64,000 nt of DNA from Evernia prunastri. Lineage: Eukaryota > Ascomycota > Lecanoromycetes > Lecanorales > Parmeliaceae. The translations under genes and the position numbers were made by a program. The stretch is taken from contig NKYR01000059.1 of the NCBI GenBank assembly GCA_003184365.1, forward strand, positions 160,249 through 224,248, written 5' to 3'. Of the stretch, positions 1-11,951 are shown in pieces (the stretch's first letter is position 1; every line of letters begins with the position of its first letter). The notes beneath the pieces were generated by a model, which made no database searches, was not told the origin of the DNA, and saw only the letters and a list, made by a program, of their open reading frames with translations.

Positions 1-522
1 CTACTGTATCACAGCCACAGGCCGCATTTGCCCTGTCGTACGCCGCCCAAATCGTGGAGCCTACTTACGAGGATGCTCAGTACCTAAATCACTGCCNATT
101 GGCAATCAATCAAATGTCGTCGAGTCACCAGAAGCGTGTTAGCCTCCGAACTCTACGCCCTGTCACTGGGATTCGACGTCGCTGCCACTATAAAGTCAAC
201 CCTGAACCAAATTTTCTCTAGTACTCCCCAGGGGAAGGAGAAGATACCTCTTTCCATATGCATAGACTCGAAGTCTCTATATGAATGTCTCGTCAAACTG
301 GGGACAACTCAGGAAAAAAGACTAATGATAGACATCTTATGTCTTAGACAGTCATACGAACGACGGGAGATCACCGAGATCCTCTGGATCAAGGGAGACA
401 AGAACCCCACCGACGCAATGACGAAGGACAAGGGGTGCGATGCGTTGCAGCGGCTAGTCGATACGAATCGACTAGATCTGGAGCTGGAAGGGTGGGTAGA
501 AAGACAAGGTATTGATCAATGA
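1..522 (+). pseudogene. Ty1/copia retrotransposon pol fragment (end of reverse transcriptase to RNase H)
   Basis: This is the 3' end of a copia-type polyprotein. From base 3 one frame reads like the end of the RT domain, with AAQIVEPTYEDAQYLN. After the N at 97 a different frame gives WQSIKCRRVTRSVLASELYA, the typical copia RNase H segment, and stays open to the stop at 522. In intact copia elements some 50 residues separate these blocks, so sequence is missing at the N and the frame changes there. The later motif IDSKSLYECL and the stretch ILWIKGDKNPTDAMTK are standard for the RNase H C-terminus, where the second Asp-containing motif helps cleave the RNA of the RNA:DNA hybrid. The element enters from the left edge, so its start and 5' LTR are not visible. 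I found no clear 3' LTR after the stop. Family assignment is firm; activity is very unlikely. Confidence 0.85.
97..97. other. Assembly gap marker (single N) inside the copia fragment
   Basis: A single N separates two copia blocks that lie in different frames and lack the expected intervening residues. It marks missing sequence of unknown length rather than one ambiguous base. Confidence 0.75.
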
Positions 523-2889
523 TCTCCCATTGCTACTAGAATTACGCCTAGCATGATCAGATCTACACTCACCACAGCAAGGCAAGCAGCTGCAGCCATG
601 GAGAGCATGGCGGAGAAGGAATCGAAGAAGGAATATTTTGATAGCATGCAAACAGCCTCATTTCTTTGTTTCTTGCCAGTGTTGAAACGACTCAACACTC
701 GCTTCCACTAACACTCTTTCGGCCTAGTACATTGATATGTGAAGGCCTTTCCTGTACATAGAATCCTTCTTCCTTAGACATCATTAGGAATACCAAATCT
801 AGTGATTCAGTCTCACAGCAGTAACTGCAGTACCAAGTACTTACCAACACGTTATGACTTTCTTGCGTCACCTCGCATCTGTTTCTAGAACTTGGCAGAT
901 AAGGAGGTTCAGCACCGAGTCTCACACTCTGCGCTAGCAAGTGACCCTGCATCTATCATGGTGTGGTCCTTCAGTTCATGGAAATTTTAGCCGCGGTTAT
1001 CTGTGACGGGATCTGAACAGGGCAGTGCAATGGCGTGAAAGTGCAGTCTTGTCTTAACGGCGTAGTTGCACGCAGAGATCCGATAGGCTGGATCTGTGGG
1101 CAAGTACTACACAGAGTGAGATTGAGATTTACGATCGTTCATCCTATTGCGTGCCTTGGTGGCTTAGATCTCAGCGTTACTGTCGGCGCCATTAGCTGGC
1201 TTGGCTATGTCCGGCAGGAGCTCGGTCTGTAGCAGAGAGGCTGATTTACGGATGGTTGGTAGGGATTCGGACAGTACGTCAAGTGTTGTCGCACCATGTA
1301 TCGAACGTATTAGTTTTATCCGTGACGAGCTGCATATGTCTGAGATACTCAGTCCTTGTCGGAGTTTTTGGCATCTATACTGAATGGATAGCCCACGCCG
1401 AGCTGAGGGTCGATTTTTGTCCTCTTTCGCTGTCAAGGCTAACTCCCTCCCACCAAACCACATCATATGATCATAACGGCAACTCCAACCTTGATGACTA
1501 AGTATCGGTTGCACTTGCCTTCAGCTTCCTCAAAACCACGTCCTCGTAGGTATTGTGATGCCACTGTCGCCAACGGCCAACTCACCCTTCGCGATACGAA
1601 TCTTCCGCACCCTTTCGGCTTCCTTTTCCTCGCGGGCCTCAAACCTCTCCTCCCCTCTCTTCCGTTCTGCCTTTCGTCTCGTGCTCCGCTTTTTTCACCA
1701 GCCTTGGATATTTGCCTACCCTACGACTGCATTCTTTGCAACATACGCAGTAGATACATGTCCGTCGAAGACGTCTATCCTATAATTGGCTCAAAAACAA
1801 CGTGCTTGCAAGCTAGGTTTCTTACCCGGAAACAAAACGCAGACCTAACAGCGGCGAGGTCCCGGTTTGTACAAGCAACCAAAAGGCGCTTTTCCAACGT
1901 TATGACGAAAGCTCGAAGTTCCCTCAGCTCTTCCAAACTACCATATGGGTAAAGTAACGGCTCTTTGCCGATCGCATCGGCACAGCCTCACCCTATCCAT
2001 TGCCCAATGAACGTGATGGCGCTCTCGCCTGCAGGAGTAAACGGTAGACTGCCCTGGGTAATAGCCGGTGCACTATTAAGGGAAGCCCCGACGCTGTCTA
2101 CGGGAGCAGCCAGTGCAAGAGGGGAAGGAGCAATTACTGGCATGGTTACATGGACCGTGCTGGAGTGGACGTTTGCCAATTCACGACGCCATGCCCCAGA
2201 AAAGTGCTACGCCACAGGTCTCAGGATAGAACAGACGGGGAAGCTCTCTACTCTAACGAGACACGGATGCTATGGTTTCCGCATACAGACTTACCATCGT
2301 TAGCGGCTTGCATGCTTTTTGGGAAGGAGAGACCATAAATCTTGCATTTGTCTGGTGCTAAGCAGCGGTGGCCTGTTCACTGGGGCAAAGGTCAGAAGGG
2401 GTACAGGCCGCTGAGATCGAACACTCTGAGAAATTGAGGCCAGAATGCGAGCTGTCGAAAGGCTTACCGCAATAGAAGTCGTTACCTGCTCGGGAGTGTC
2501 ACCCTTCTGGGAAGCTCGGTTCTTTGAGCGCGCATTGAGTTGGAAGGCGACATCTTTGAGCCAGATGTCAAGACGAATATGTCTGAAATATTAGGGTCCA
2601 GTGAGGTGGAAAGACTCATGGTGCGTCGCCATATTAGAGAGATAGGTGGGCTGGTAGATGGTTTGTCGGCCCGTTGGGGGAATCGGTTTGCAAGAACAAA
2701 CATGCATTGGCGAGCTTCTTTGCTATGCTAATGATGTTTCGAATCCTAAAGGAAAATACGAAAGAAGAAGACAATGGGCTCGATATGCTTCAATATACAG
2801 TAAAACGTTTAAGTCTAGGTTGACATATGCGATGCTAATACGAACAAATAAACAAGAGAAATACCCAACGCGCCCGCACCTGCCAAAGT
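523..2889. other. Intergenic, no supportable gene
   Basis: Frames of up to about 160 codons occur on both strands but show no recognisable domain, no consistent codon pattern and no convincing splice structure. The first few hundred bases may hold remains of the copia 3' LTR, but I cannot define its ends. A small inverted repeat (GTGTTGA ... TCAACAC) lies near 678-700. Confidence 0.5.
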
Positions 2890-3922
2890 TCAAGGTTCCC
2901 ACCGCAGAATCGTCCTGTTATCAGCCCCGACGGCCCTCTGTCCCGTCCGGATCTGGTACGCTATCTCCGCCTCCTCTTGTTTCTCCAGCTTCTCCAGCCT
3001 CCTCCGCCGGCACTCCTCCCGCTCCAGCCTCTTCCGATCACGCTCGGCTTTCTCTTCCCGGCGTGCCTTCCGCTCCAGGAACGCCTCGCGTGGCTTGGGA
3101 CATTTCGATCGAAAGTGGCCGACTTCATTACATATGAAGCAGGTTTCGCACTCTTTGCCTGGGTGCCTACCCTTTTGTTAGCTGAGAAACGTTACTTGCG
3201 GACCAGCTGTCTTACTCGGTTCTCCTGCATACAGGGCATTTCTTTGGTCTGGGGACGGGCATCATTCCCAAGTCACGATTTATTCGAGTAATCAACTCAT
3301 CGACCTCGAGTATGCACACAAGGGTCATGAGTCTCTCCAAGCCCGCGCGGTAGCCGCTTGGATACGGCACTGCATTCCTGCCTTTGGGGTCGGCACCCCC
3401 TCCTTCCATCCACTGTATAATGAACTTAAGGGCGTCTTTGTACGACGGCAGAGGGGGAGGCGGTGGAATAAAAGAATTTTGAGCAGGGGCACTTCCTGAA
3501 GAGGTCGTCAGTTTGCTGTTAACAGAGCGGATCTGGAAAGGATTCTGGGTATTTTTGAAAGGACAATGCCCGGAAACGTTGCAAAAATGGTGTCTGAGTG
3601 GAATTGGTCATTACCTGAAGGCGCATTGCCTGTACTTGGTGCCGGTTGGCTGACCAAGGGGGCAGCCGGTGGGTCTGGCGGGAATGTTGCAGTGACAATC
3701 TGGCACTTTGGATTCCGCAGGACGCGGTTCCAAGCACGAGAAAAGCGCATTGCCACCGGTCTGTGGACCCGATGCAATACTTCGTCATCAACTTTCACTG
3801 AGACAAAATTGGTGTGGTTCTTCCTCATTAGCCTTGAACCTGTCAGCAAGAAGCGGGCTATCCCCAAGGAAGCGGACTAACTCCTGCAGAGCCCTGGCGC
3901 TCAGTATTGGTGAGGTGCTCAT
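2890..3922 (-). pseudogene. CCHC zinc-knuckle protein gene with one frame break (BTB-like front part possible)
   Basis: On the minus strand an ATG at 3922 opens MSTSPILSARALQELVRFLG. After about 37 codons the frame breaks by one base near 3800 and continues as NFVSVKVDDEVLHRVHRPVA, which looks like the start of a BTB/POZ fold. A probable intron follows (GTAATG donor near 3616, TTCAG acceptor near 3500), then YKDALKFIIQWMEGGGADP and LEVDELITRINRDLGMMP. A second intron would join KKCP to GRHPGKECETCFICNEVGHF. The knuckle is CFICNEVGHFRSKC, an exact C-x2-C-x4-H-x4-C. It is followed by a highly charged Arg/Glu helix and a stop at 2890-2892. The splice solution restores one frame apart from the single break, so it is either a recent pseudogene or a gene with one sequencing error. 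A retrotransposon Gag is the main alternative because such knuckles are typical there. The BTB reading is inference. Confidence 0.5.
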
Positions 3923-4469
3923 ATTTCTATATATATGTCAGAGTACTTCTCATCATCAGACCATGTAACGCAGGAATGGGGTAGATATACCTTTCGTTTG
4001 ATGGTGAAAGCAGAGAGTATTCAGAGTTATCAGATGACGTGGCAAGTAAGCAGAGACGATAAACAACTGTTTGCGAACTTGTTTGCTAGACTGATGGAGT
4101 TTCGGGATCTTGGAGAAAATAACGAATGAAGAAAATGAGCGGGATGTGGGGGAATATATGGTAAAAGGACTTAGTGGAGACGAAGACTGCTTAACACTTT
4201 ACCACTGCTGCATAACTGCATCACCATGAGGGGTTTCTGAGTCTCAAAGGCTCGTGCATGATCATGGGACCCAGGTCGAAAGATGGCGACATTCGCATGT
4301 CAAGTCCGCTCGTATGCACATGGCTTTCTTGGGGAAGCCCCCTCCTGAAGTCCGTCTTTTAGATTGTCAAAGTATCCAATACGGCAGGTACTCTTGGAGC
4401 AAAATCCGTGGCTGGAGGCTTCTGCACGCTTGATGCTACATCACCCTGCAGAACTGTTGGCCCAGAGGT

Positions 4470-5060
4470 CACCGGACTGCCAAAGTGTTTAGGATTTCAC
4501 CCTTCACTCCGTGACTTTATGAAAGACTCAAGGCTTCAGAGACTGTCATTTGGCAAATGCTTCCGGGATCGACCAATAGTCCTGCAGGACTCTTAGGTCT
4601 CAGAAGATATCAGTCTAGCAAATATCAAAAACAAAACGCTTCACAGATTAACACTTAACGAGTACTTGGGCAATCGGTCCCCAAGTCTGCGGTCCCTCAG
4701 AGGCCACTAGTTCGCAAGTATTCCGTCCATACACATCCTGTCGACTGGTGTAGAACTCCAGAAGTCACCATTCAGCAAACGTTTCGGAAACCTATCTACA
4801 GATCTTCAGCCAACCCGGAGCACGAGAGGTCATCAAGTTGCAAATACTTCGGTGATCGGCCAGTAAACCATCAGCCAATGGAGAGCTCCAAAGGGTACGG
4901 GTTAACAGATGCGTCGGGCCATCGAGCCACAAATTCAAGCCAATCCGAAGCCCCAAGCGCCCATATTTTGGCAGGTATTTCGAGAAAAGATTAACAACAC
5001 TTTTTTCCAGTAAGCCAGAGCCCAAGTCCTCACCCAACATCTGGCAAATCATCAAGAACT
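4470..5060 (+). repeat. Decayed tandem array with a GKYFGDRP-like coding motif
   Basis: Related blocks recur: GGCAAATGCTTCCGGGATCG (about 4553), a similar block near 4660, CGCAAGTATTCCGTCCAT (about 4713), GCAAATACTTCGGTGATCGG (about 4840) and GGCAGGTATTTCGAGAAA (about 4968). Translated on the plus strand they give GKCFRDRP, EYLGNRS, RKYSVH, CKYFGDRP and GRYFEKR. Spacing is irregular, often near 60-70 bases. Stops interrupt the frame. It looks like the remains of a repeat-containing coding sequence, but I do not recognise the family. Confidence 0.35.
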
Positions 5061-5455
5061 CAGTCCACTAGTTGTCAATAGATTGCTCTCCTGCGCTCAA
5101 GAGTCACAATCTGAGCACATGATCCGAAACTTGCCCTGCCCCTCTTCCCGCCCGTCTCTTTAACACATTCCCACATTCTCACGGACATTCGGCCGTGCGG
5201 ATTGCAACCGCTCACGGTAATAATCCGCAAACATCTCATTAGGTACCTGGCTTCATGCATGCATGAGAACAGCATCTCTAGCGCCCCATAATTCTCCGAC
5301 CTGCAAAGCATGCAAGCGCTCGGCTGCTGGGCTGACGCTAAGATAGCTTGCTGCATTGAAAGCCTTGCATCGACTTGTCCAAGGTACGCACCTACCTTAC
5401 AAAGTCACCCGAAAGTGTTAAACTTCGTCCGTTCTATCAGTGGAAAAGATCGACA

Positions 5456-5483
5456 GTCCAGTCCAGTCCAGTCCAGTCCAGTC
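5456..5483. repeat. (GTCCA)n microsatellite
   Basis: Five perfect GTCCA units followed by a partial one. Confidence 0.9.
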
Positions 5484-5650
5484 AAAACCCACAACCAAGT
5501 GCTTGCGTGCCTTGGCAATTGCATCCAAACCCTCTCAGCCCTACACCTACACCTGCACTTAGCGCAAATCATCTGATCACTCCCGACAGACAAACGGAAG
5601 CAAAACACATCCCTCGCTCCGGTTGATCCTCCTCATCCCCCAGTACTCCA

Positions 5651-5684
5651 AACCAAGCCAAACCAAGCCAAACCATGTGACTAA
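5651..5684. repeat. (AACCAAGCCA)n short tandem repeat
   Basis: Three perfect copies of a 10-base unit followed by AACC. Confidence 0.9.
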
Positions 5685-6365
5685 ATCATCCCCCCCCCTC
5701 TTCCCCCGCCCTTGAAATGCACCCACCCGCCCCTGCAGCGAAGATCTATCATCCATTCACGGAGTAATCAAGGAGACAAAATGATTTGAAATCTCTGCCG
5801 AGTTACATGCATACATACATAGTAGGTAGCTTACAACTACAGCAGAGTAGAAATGGGGGAGGAATGAAAGCCCACGAATCATCAGCCCATCCCGCTCCGA
5901 CCGAGGATGGAGGGGCTGGGGGAACAAGATGACAAAGGTACAAGCGACCACAGATAACTTTTCACGTGATGATGATGGGCAAAAAACGGACGACGCCAAA
6001 GGGAGTCTAGTGTCATGTCCATGTTCAGGCAACGCACTTGCATATGATGGCCGCAACTTGCAGACGCCCTGCTGGCCCCCCTCCCCACCTCTTCTCATCA
6101 CAGGCCCGATACCCTTCCCAGACCCAATGCCCATCCCGAGAATCGGGAAACCAAAGTGTTAACGAAGGAGTGCCGTCTGACTGCTGCAAGGGAGCGCTTT
6201 CCTATTGGCATTGATGCGTCCGCCACCACCACTTACCCCTCCTCGAATCTCGCGAGGAGCCTCTTGTGGATCCAAAAAACCTCTGCGTGTTTGCCGAGAC
6301 TTCATTGTATCCAGAATTCCAAAAATCTTTCTCCTCGAGCACAAGCACAGTGCCGTCATTATTCA

Positions 6366-7118
6366 TGTATTCGCTCTCCATAGCACTCATCATTGTGAGT
6401 GTAGTATTTCATTTTCTCGCATTATCGGCAGTGGCTCTGTTCTTCGTAACAGTCTTCCAGGATCATCCTATCTCTGCAAATTGGAACATGGACGGGACTA
6501 CCATTGATTACCCAGTCCTATACATCTTTATGGTTGCTCTGGAGGTAGTATATGATCTTGTAGTTTTGTGCTTGCCACTTCCGGTGATATCATCCTTGCA
6601 TCTCAGCCACAAAAGAAAGAGGATGATCATAGGCATCTTCTGGCTTGGCGGATTGTAAGTCATCCCCAACTTCCCCGATTCTAATGGAGATTCTCGCTCA
6701 CAGCAGTCGTCTTTCCTAGCTGTGTAGCATTCTCACTTGTTAGATTAGTCTACTGTGTAATATTCTACCAAGAGTTCTCGGGGAGGAAGGATGACTTTTC
6801 ACGTACGCATTTTCCGGACCGCCCCTACGAATAATCGCTTCGAAAGGCTTTTCATACGGTGACTTACTTCAACCAGATACCGCTGTTAACATGATCATTT
6901 GGGCTACTATTGGGCCCAGTACTCAACTTGTCGCTGCATGCCTCCCAACCCTAGGACCCCTGCTGCAACACCGCCAATCGACCACTCAACTGTTGGCCAA
7001 GTCCTCTCACCAAATTGAGAATGGCTATACGTCTATGCCCACTAAACTTACGGTTAGTGGGTCTCAATCTAGTCGATCTGTTGAAGAGCAGGAAATAGCA
7101 ATGGTAATCCCTGTGTGA
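6366..7118 (+). pseudogene. SAT4/PTH11-like rhodopsin-domain membrane protein, 5'-truncated and decayed
   Basis: Exons inferred at 6366-6655, 6720-6802 and 6877-7118 (introns 64 and 74 bp with GTAAGT and GTACGC donors) join in one frame. The product has helix LSIALIIVSVVFHFLALSAV, then ALEVVYDLVVLCLPLPVI, KRKRMIIGIFWLGGF and CVAFSLVRLVYCVIFY, and ends in IGPSTQLVAACLPTLGPLL. These match the later helices of the fungal rhodopsin-domain (SAT4) family, whose members are seven-helix plasma-membrane proteins related to PTH11 receptors. The first three helices are missing. No ATG or splice signal upstream supplies them, and the Cys residues usual in the extracellular loop are replaced (FQDHPISANWN). 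The remaining frame is open, so the loss may be fairly recent. The ATG at 6366 is only the first in frame. Confidence 0.65.
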
Positions 7119-8688
7119 TGGTACATGAGAAATCTACAATGGGCTATATCTCGTGTTTGGCTGCAGACTTCGTGAACGGGCACGGAGTAAAGACCACTGC
7201 CTGGCATGACTTCTAGCAAGATGTATTACTCATTTTGAAAGCGAAAGGATGATTTGCAGAAGCTGGTCAGAGGAACAAAGCCATTTGCGAGCCTACATCG
7301 TCCCTGCGGGACGTTTTTGAGTAGATGGAACGAGCGGAGCCTCACAGATTTACTCTCACTCTCTTCATGATTAAACTTTGGTGGCGAAATGTATCGTAAA
7401 CGCTTCAACAGTACGGTTGACTCTTTGTCAATTTATTACAAGAAGTGCACGTCGCCTGTCAGCGCATCTTGACCGGCTTATACCACATAAGGAGATAATT
7501 ACTCAATCGAACACATTGTGTCTAAAGCTGGATGCTCACTTGAATCTCTGAACAAGTACGTCAATAGCCGTTCCCTTCAAAGCATGCGCGAGCTGCTACC
7601 TGAAGCAGATTGGCAATGATCCGAGCACTTCCAGAAGGAGTTTTGCGTCTTCAACGAATCCCTGAATCATGACAACGAAGCTCACATGCCGAGGTTCTTT
7701 GTCACTTAATCTTGATGAAAGCGTTAACGCAGTAAAATTCTACTACTTTCCAGCTTTCAAGGCGAATGAGGTCGGCCGGTCGAAGATCGACGTTCTTGCA
7801 TTAGGCATCACCCGTCTTCCAGACGGGGAATTATGGCGAAGAAGATGTTTTTTCTAGTATGTTTGATACACTCCTATTTGATTTGATCATCAGCAAACGT
7901 AACTCGAAGTTGAGATAAATTGCCACTACCAAAAGTGTTAACTATTCCCCATGGTTTGAAGAACATGAACGCCCCGAGACACTGGAGCCATCCATGACGG
8001 CCTCCATCTTTCGGAGAAGTAGACGGTGGATTACATGTGTTGCGGGCCTTGGTCTAAAATAACTCATTCATTGCCAAAGAAGCATGCTCGAACGCTTGCT
8101 GCTGGCGATTGCAAGGCAGGTTTGCTCATTGTCAAGAAAAGAAAGGAAAAGAATAAACCTCGTGCAATTAGACCGCAGGATAAATCCTGTTAAGTTTGAA
8201 ACAGCGATGGTGTCTCCGAGAGGCTAGGCACCACGCCGATTTAGCCCCGCCTACCTGCAGAAGGCGAATACAATCATGAATAATTCATACCCTTGATGAT
8301 CAGAACAGCCAGATCCATGATTTGCAGACTTGCCTTCCATTACAGCATCTAGCGTGCATCAAGGGAATCCCTACAACAGTCACTGGACACCAACCTCGGC
8401 CGAATTCTCCTACGCCTTTGACCCTCCCTTAACATTTCGTGCCACTGTACCGCGAAAGTGGGTCACGAGTTGGAACCCATCAGCTAGCGCGTGTTTCTTT
8501 ACCCATCTGACATAATCTTAGCAAGACTTGTCATTGCCTGATGATTGCTATAAAATCCTGTCAGGATAACTTATGATCAACCCTAGCACTTCTATCTCTA
8601 ATTCGCAAGGTTACGTGCGGAGATCCGCGACTCACTTCTTGACAGCAACGGTTTAGTTCCTCAGTCGCTGCCGTGACGAACTCTGAAG
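7119..8688. other. Intergenic, upstream region of the aminotransferase gene
   Basis: No convincing gene. Short frames at 7669-7857 and 8330-8515 show no known motif. The only recognisable signal is a TATA box near the 3' end, listed separately. Confidence 0.5.
8549..8555 (+). promoter_or_regulatory. TATA box of the aminotransferase gene
   Basis: TATAAAA lies 134 bases upstream of the ATG at 8689, a plausible distance for a fungal core promoter. Confidence 0.5.
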
Positions 8689-10567
8689 ATGGGTTCGGCG
8701 GAATTGCAGCAGCCAGCGATGAATGCTACACATCAGAGTCCAATACAATGTGCAAAGAGGGTGAGAGTCGTGGAGGGAAACGTGTGGTAAGCTTTTTTAC
8801 TCTGTACATTCCCGACTCTGGCGCGGGCTGCAGTTAGGATGGAGATATTCAAAGCCAACATCCAACGTCCTCTCCAAAGAAGAAAAAAGGATTGACTGGA
8901 AGTGCTTTATTAGGCAATGGGCTGGAGAAGCGGCTGCATCGTCGACTATTCAGCCAGTATCGAATCTTGCCACTGGCTTCATGTAAAGACGGGCTCCAAA
9001 TTCAATGCCAACTGCGTACAGCTGACTGGTATCGATAGAGAATACAGTCCTCCCCAGTTCTTGATTGATGCCCACACGCGAGCTCTCCAAAAGGTGGAAA
9101 ACAACCAGTACGGCCCCGTCACGGTAAAGCAACGCGAAACAGACAAGCATAGCGTTTTGCACAGGCTGACCACTGGTGCAGGGGATGCCTGTATTCAAAG
9201 AAGCTCTATTCAAGGCCTATTCTCCCGAATATGGCAGGGAAATCAACCCTGGTTCCGAGATCTCCGTCACGACTGGTGCAACCGAGGGTCTACTGAGCTC
9301 CATTATGGCCTTTGTGGAACCGGGCGATGAAGTAATCCTCATGGAGCCAGTCTTCGATCTGTACGCCGGTCAAGTCTCGGATCACTTTTCCTTATGGCTG
9401 ACCGGGTTTTTAGGTATGTGTATCTCATCGAGTTAGCGGGCGGGACGGTTCGCTACGTTCCAATCCATGCACCCAAAGGAGCAGACACGGCCGCAACTTC
9501 CGGCAACCGCTGGTCCGTGGACGTGCAGGAATTGGAGGATGCAATGTCTTCGAAGACCAAGATGCTTGTCAGTCTGCATGTCCCCAATGACAATCTCGTG
9601 ACACGTTCTAACTACTGCAGATCTTGAACAACCCGTATGGATCGGCTTCTCATTCGTGCCCTTGTCTTCTTTCCTTCTAATCTTCTCTCACAGGCAAAAC
9701 CCCCTTGGCAAGGTCTTCACCAAAGAAGAGCTGCTGGCCATCGGAACCCTCTGCGTCAAAAAAAACCTCGTCATCCTCTGTGACGAAGTCTACGAGCGCA
9801 TCCATTTCATGCCCTCCTTCACGCACATCGCCGCGCTCAACGACGCCATAGCTGCTCACACGTTAACAGTGGGCTCAATCGGCAAACTCTTCAATGCCAC
9901 CGGATGGCGTCTTGGTTTCGTGATCGGCCCTGCGCAGCTCATTGGGGCCGTGCAGTCTGCGCACACGCTACTGTGCTACACAACAGCAGGACCCGTGCAA
10001 GAAGCTGCGGCATTCGGATTGGCGGAAGCGGAAAGTAGTGGATGGTGTGAAGAGAATATGAAGCAGGTCAAGGGCAAAGTCGCAAGATTCTGCGAGGTTC
10101 TGGATGAGTTGGGCTTGCCGGTGAGTATGGCGTTTACTGTGCATTGCGAAAAGCAGGGTTTCGTCGCGTCGACAACGTTACAAATACTGATCAATCAATT
10201 GTGTGTACAGTACGTCAAGCCCGAAGGAGCCTACTTCGTATTCGCAAACATCAAAAACGTCGCTCTGCCTTCCGACTACCCTTTCCCCACATCGATAACC
10301 GAGAAGACACGTGATTACCGTGTCTCCTGGTACCTGACCCAAGAATTCGGAATCTCGTCCATCCCCGGCAGCGGTGAGTCTAGCCAACTTTGCCATTTGA
10401 ACCCATCCTGCTATCCACACTAACGTTGTGCAGCTTTCTACTGCAAAAAGGATGCCCACATCGGTGAGCACTATTTGAGATTGGGTGTCTGCAAATCAGA
10501 TGATGCTCTCGAGCTCGCTAAGAGCAGGCTAAGGAGAGTGAAGGTTCTTGATCCGGAGTGCCCTTGA
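8689..10567 (+). CDS. Class I/II aminotransferase, kynurenine-aminotransferase-like
   Basis: Nine exons join in one frame: 8689-8786, 8914-8982, 9048-9123, 9182-9360, 9414-9567, 9621-9634, 9694-10120, 10211-10373 and 10434-10567, giving 437 residues, normal for the family. It is a fold-type I PLP enzyme. Visible motifs are PPQFLIDAHTRAL and NNQYGPVTGMPVFKEAL, VTTGATEGLLSSIMAFVEPG, ILNNPQNPLGKVFTKEEL, CDEVYERIHF, and the PLP-binding SIGKLFNATGWRLG with Lys261. Closest known families are kynurenine-oxoglutarate transaminase and cysteine-conjugate beta-lyase (yeast Bna3, mammalian KYAT), which turn kynurenine into kynurenic acid with an oxo-acid acceptor. Some members act in mitochondria; no clear targeting peptide is visible here. 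The sixth exon is only 14 bases. Exon ends are inferred, but each junction keeps phase and restores a conserved motif. Confidence 0.88.
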
Positions 10568-11951
10568 GCCTACTGATGGCTCGTCTGTTAACAAGGGAAG
10601 GGTCAGGAGGTGAGATCTTGCGGCGAGAGTTTGCTGTGACTGCATCTTACACTTTGTACTGATGGGCTGGCTCCTTTAGTTATTAGGCTAGTCGTTTAGA
10701 CAATACAACTTAAACCGCTGGTGTCGCAGTGTTATTTGCGGTGCCTCACCCCCCTCCCCTTCACCGGCAACCTCTGATTCCGATCCAGGAACTTGGCGAG
10801 TTCCGTCCCACCCATTTCAAACACCTCCGTATTACATCTTGAAACGAAAGAATCGAAACCGTAATATTGAATCTCTTTCTGTAGTACAAAGCAGACATTT
10901 CTCCATAGATGACTTCTGTGCGATCCCCCTGTATTTTACGAGATCCTTCCAAATCCGTTTTTGTATCTCACAACTATTTTGTCTGCTGAGTCAAGTAGTG
11001 ACCTGGGCAAAAGGCCGAACACGTAATATAAGAGATCAGGCTGCAAACTTCGATAGGTGCATTCAGACTCGAGCAAAACCAAAAAAGGCGAGGTTTGGTT
11101 CTAGCTTGCTGCGGCGACGGGGATTATTCTCCCAAACACCATCGAGCAGTCACACACCACCAAGCTGAAGTAGGTAGCTAGCTAGCTCGGCCTGCTACAA
11201 GCGCGTTCCTTTATGCAATGGAATGCAATCATCTCTCTGCATTGCGGATGCGAGAGGGCCGGGGATCGGGGTTTGTTTCATTCCCGAAGAGAAGGAAATA
11301 CATTTCCATTGGAGGATTCTTTCTGCTTTATGCCATGCCCCGCCTGTCGTTATCGTTCTTCACTGCAAAGTGATTGTGCTTGCATCTCCAAACGAGGAAA
11401 GGCACAGCAAGGAATACCTGGCGTGAAGCCACCGCATCGTTCCGCGACCGTGTGATAGCTAATAGCTAACAGACTCTACTTAGTGGCTCGGCTGTCCCGG
11501 GTCCTTACCAGAACATGATACCCAAACCCATACGCGTGCACTGTCGATGACCGTTTCAGCCAGCAGTATCATTCGCTCTCGAAAGTGCGAGTACGGATGA
11601 TCATCTGGGAAAAGGGTAGCTGTGAGATTGTTTGAAATGGGAATTCGATTCTATAGATGCTAGACGAGAGACTGCTATTCACAAGTCTTTCGTCCTGGGT
11701 ATATACCTTATGCTTAAGACTCCACCACTACCTATGCCGAAAAAAATAATTGAGAGCGCCGTTTGCCTCATCGTTTAATGACCCGCTGCCGGGAGAGAAG
11801 TTGCGATATCATGAAATGGCTGACGTCTTCATCCGCCCAGTACGACAGATGGCTGGCAATGCTTGCCCAGAGGGATATATCGAGGAGGCCCCTAGGAATG
11901 AAGATGTCAGCGTTTGCGACACAGAAACACGGTTGGAACAACTGCAAAAAC
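10568..11951. other. Intergenic between convergent genes, nothing recognised
   Basis: This lies between the 3' ends of the aminotransferase and the DDHD gene. Small frames on both strands carry no known domain. It contains a short AGCTAGCTAG palindrome near 11177. Confidence 0.5.

Larger units (their letters stand above)
3923..6365. other. Intergenic, decayed repeats and simple sequence
   Basis: No intact gene is seen. The stretch holds a decayed repeat array (4470-5060) and two short tandem repeats (5456-5483 and 5651-5684), listed separately. CT-rich DNA lies around 5680-5760. Confidence 0.55.
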
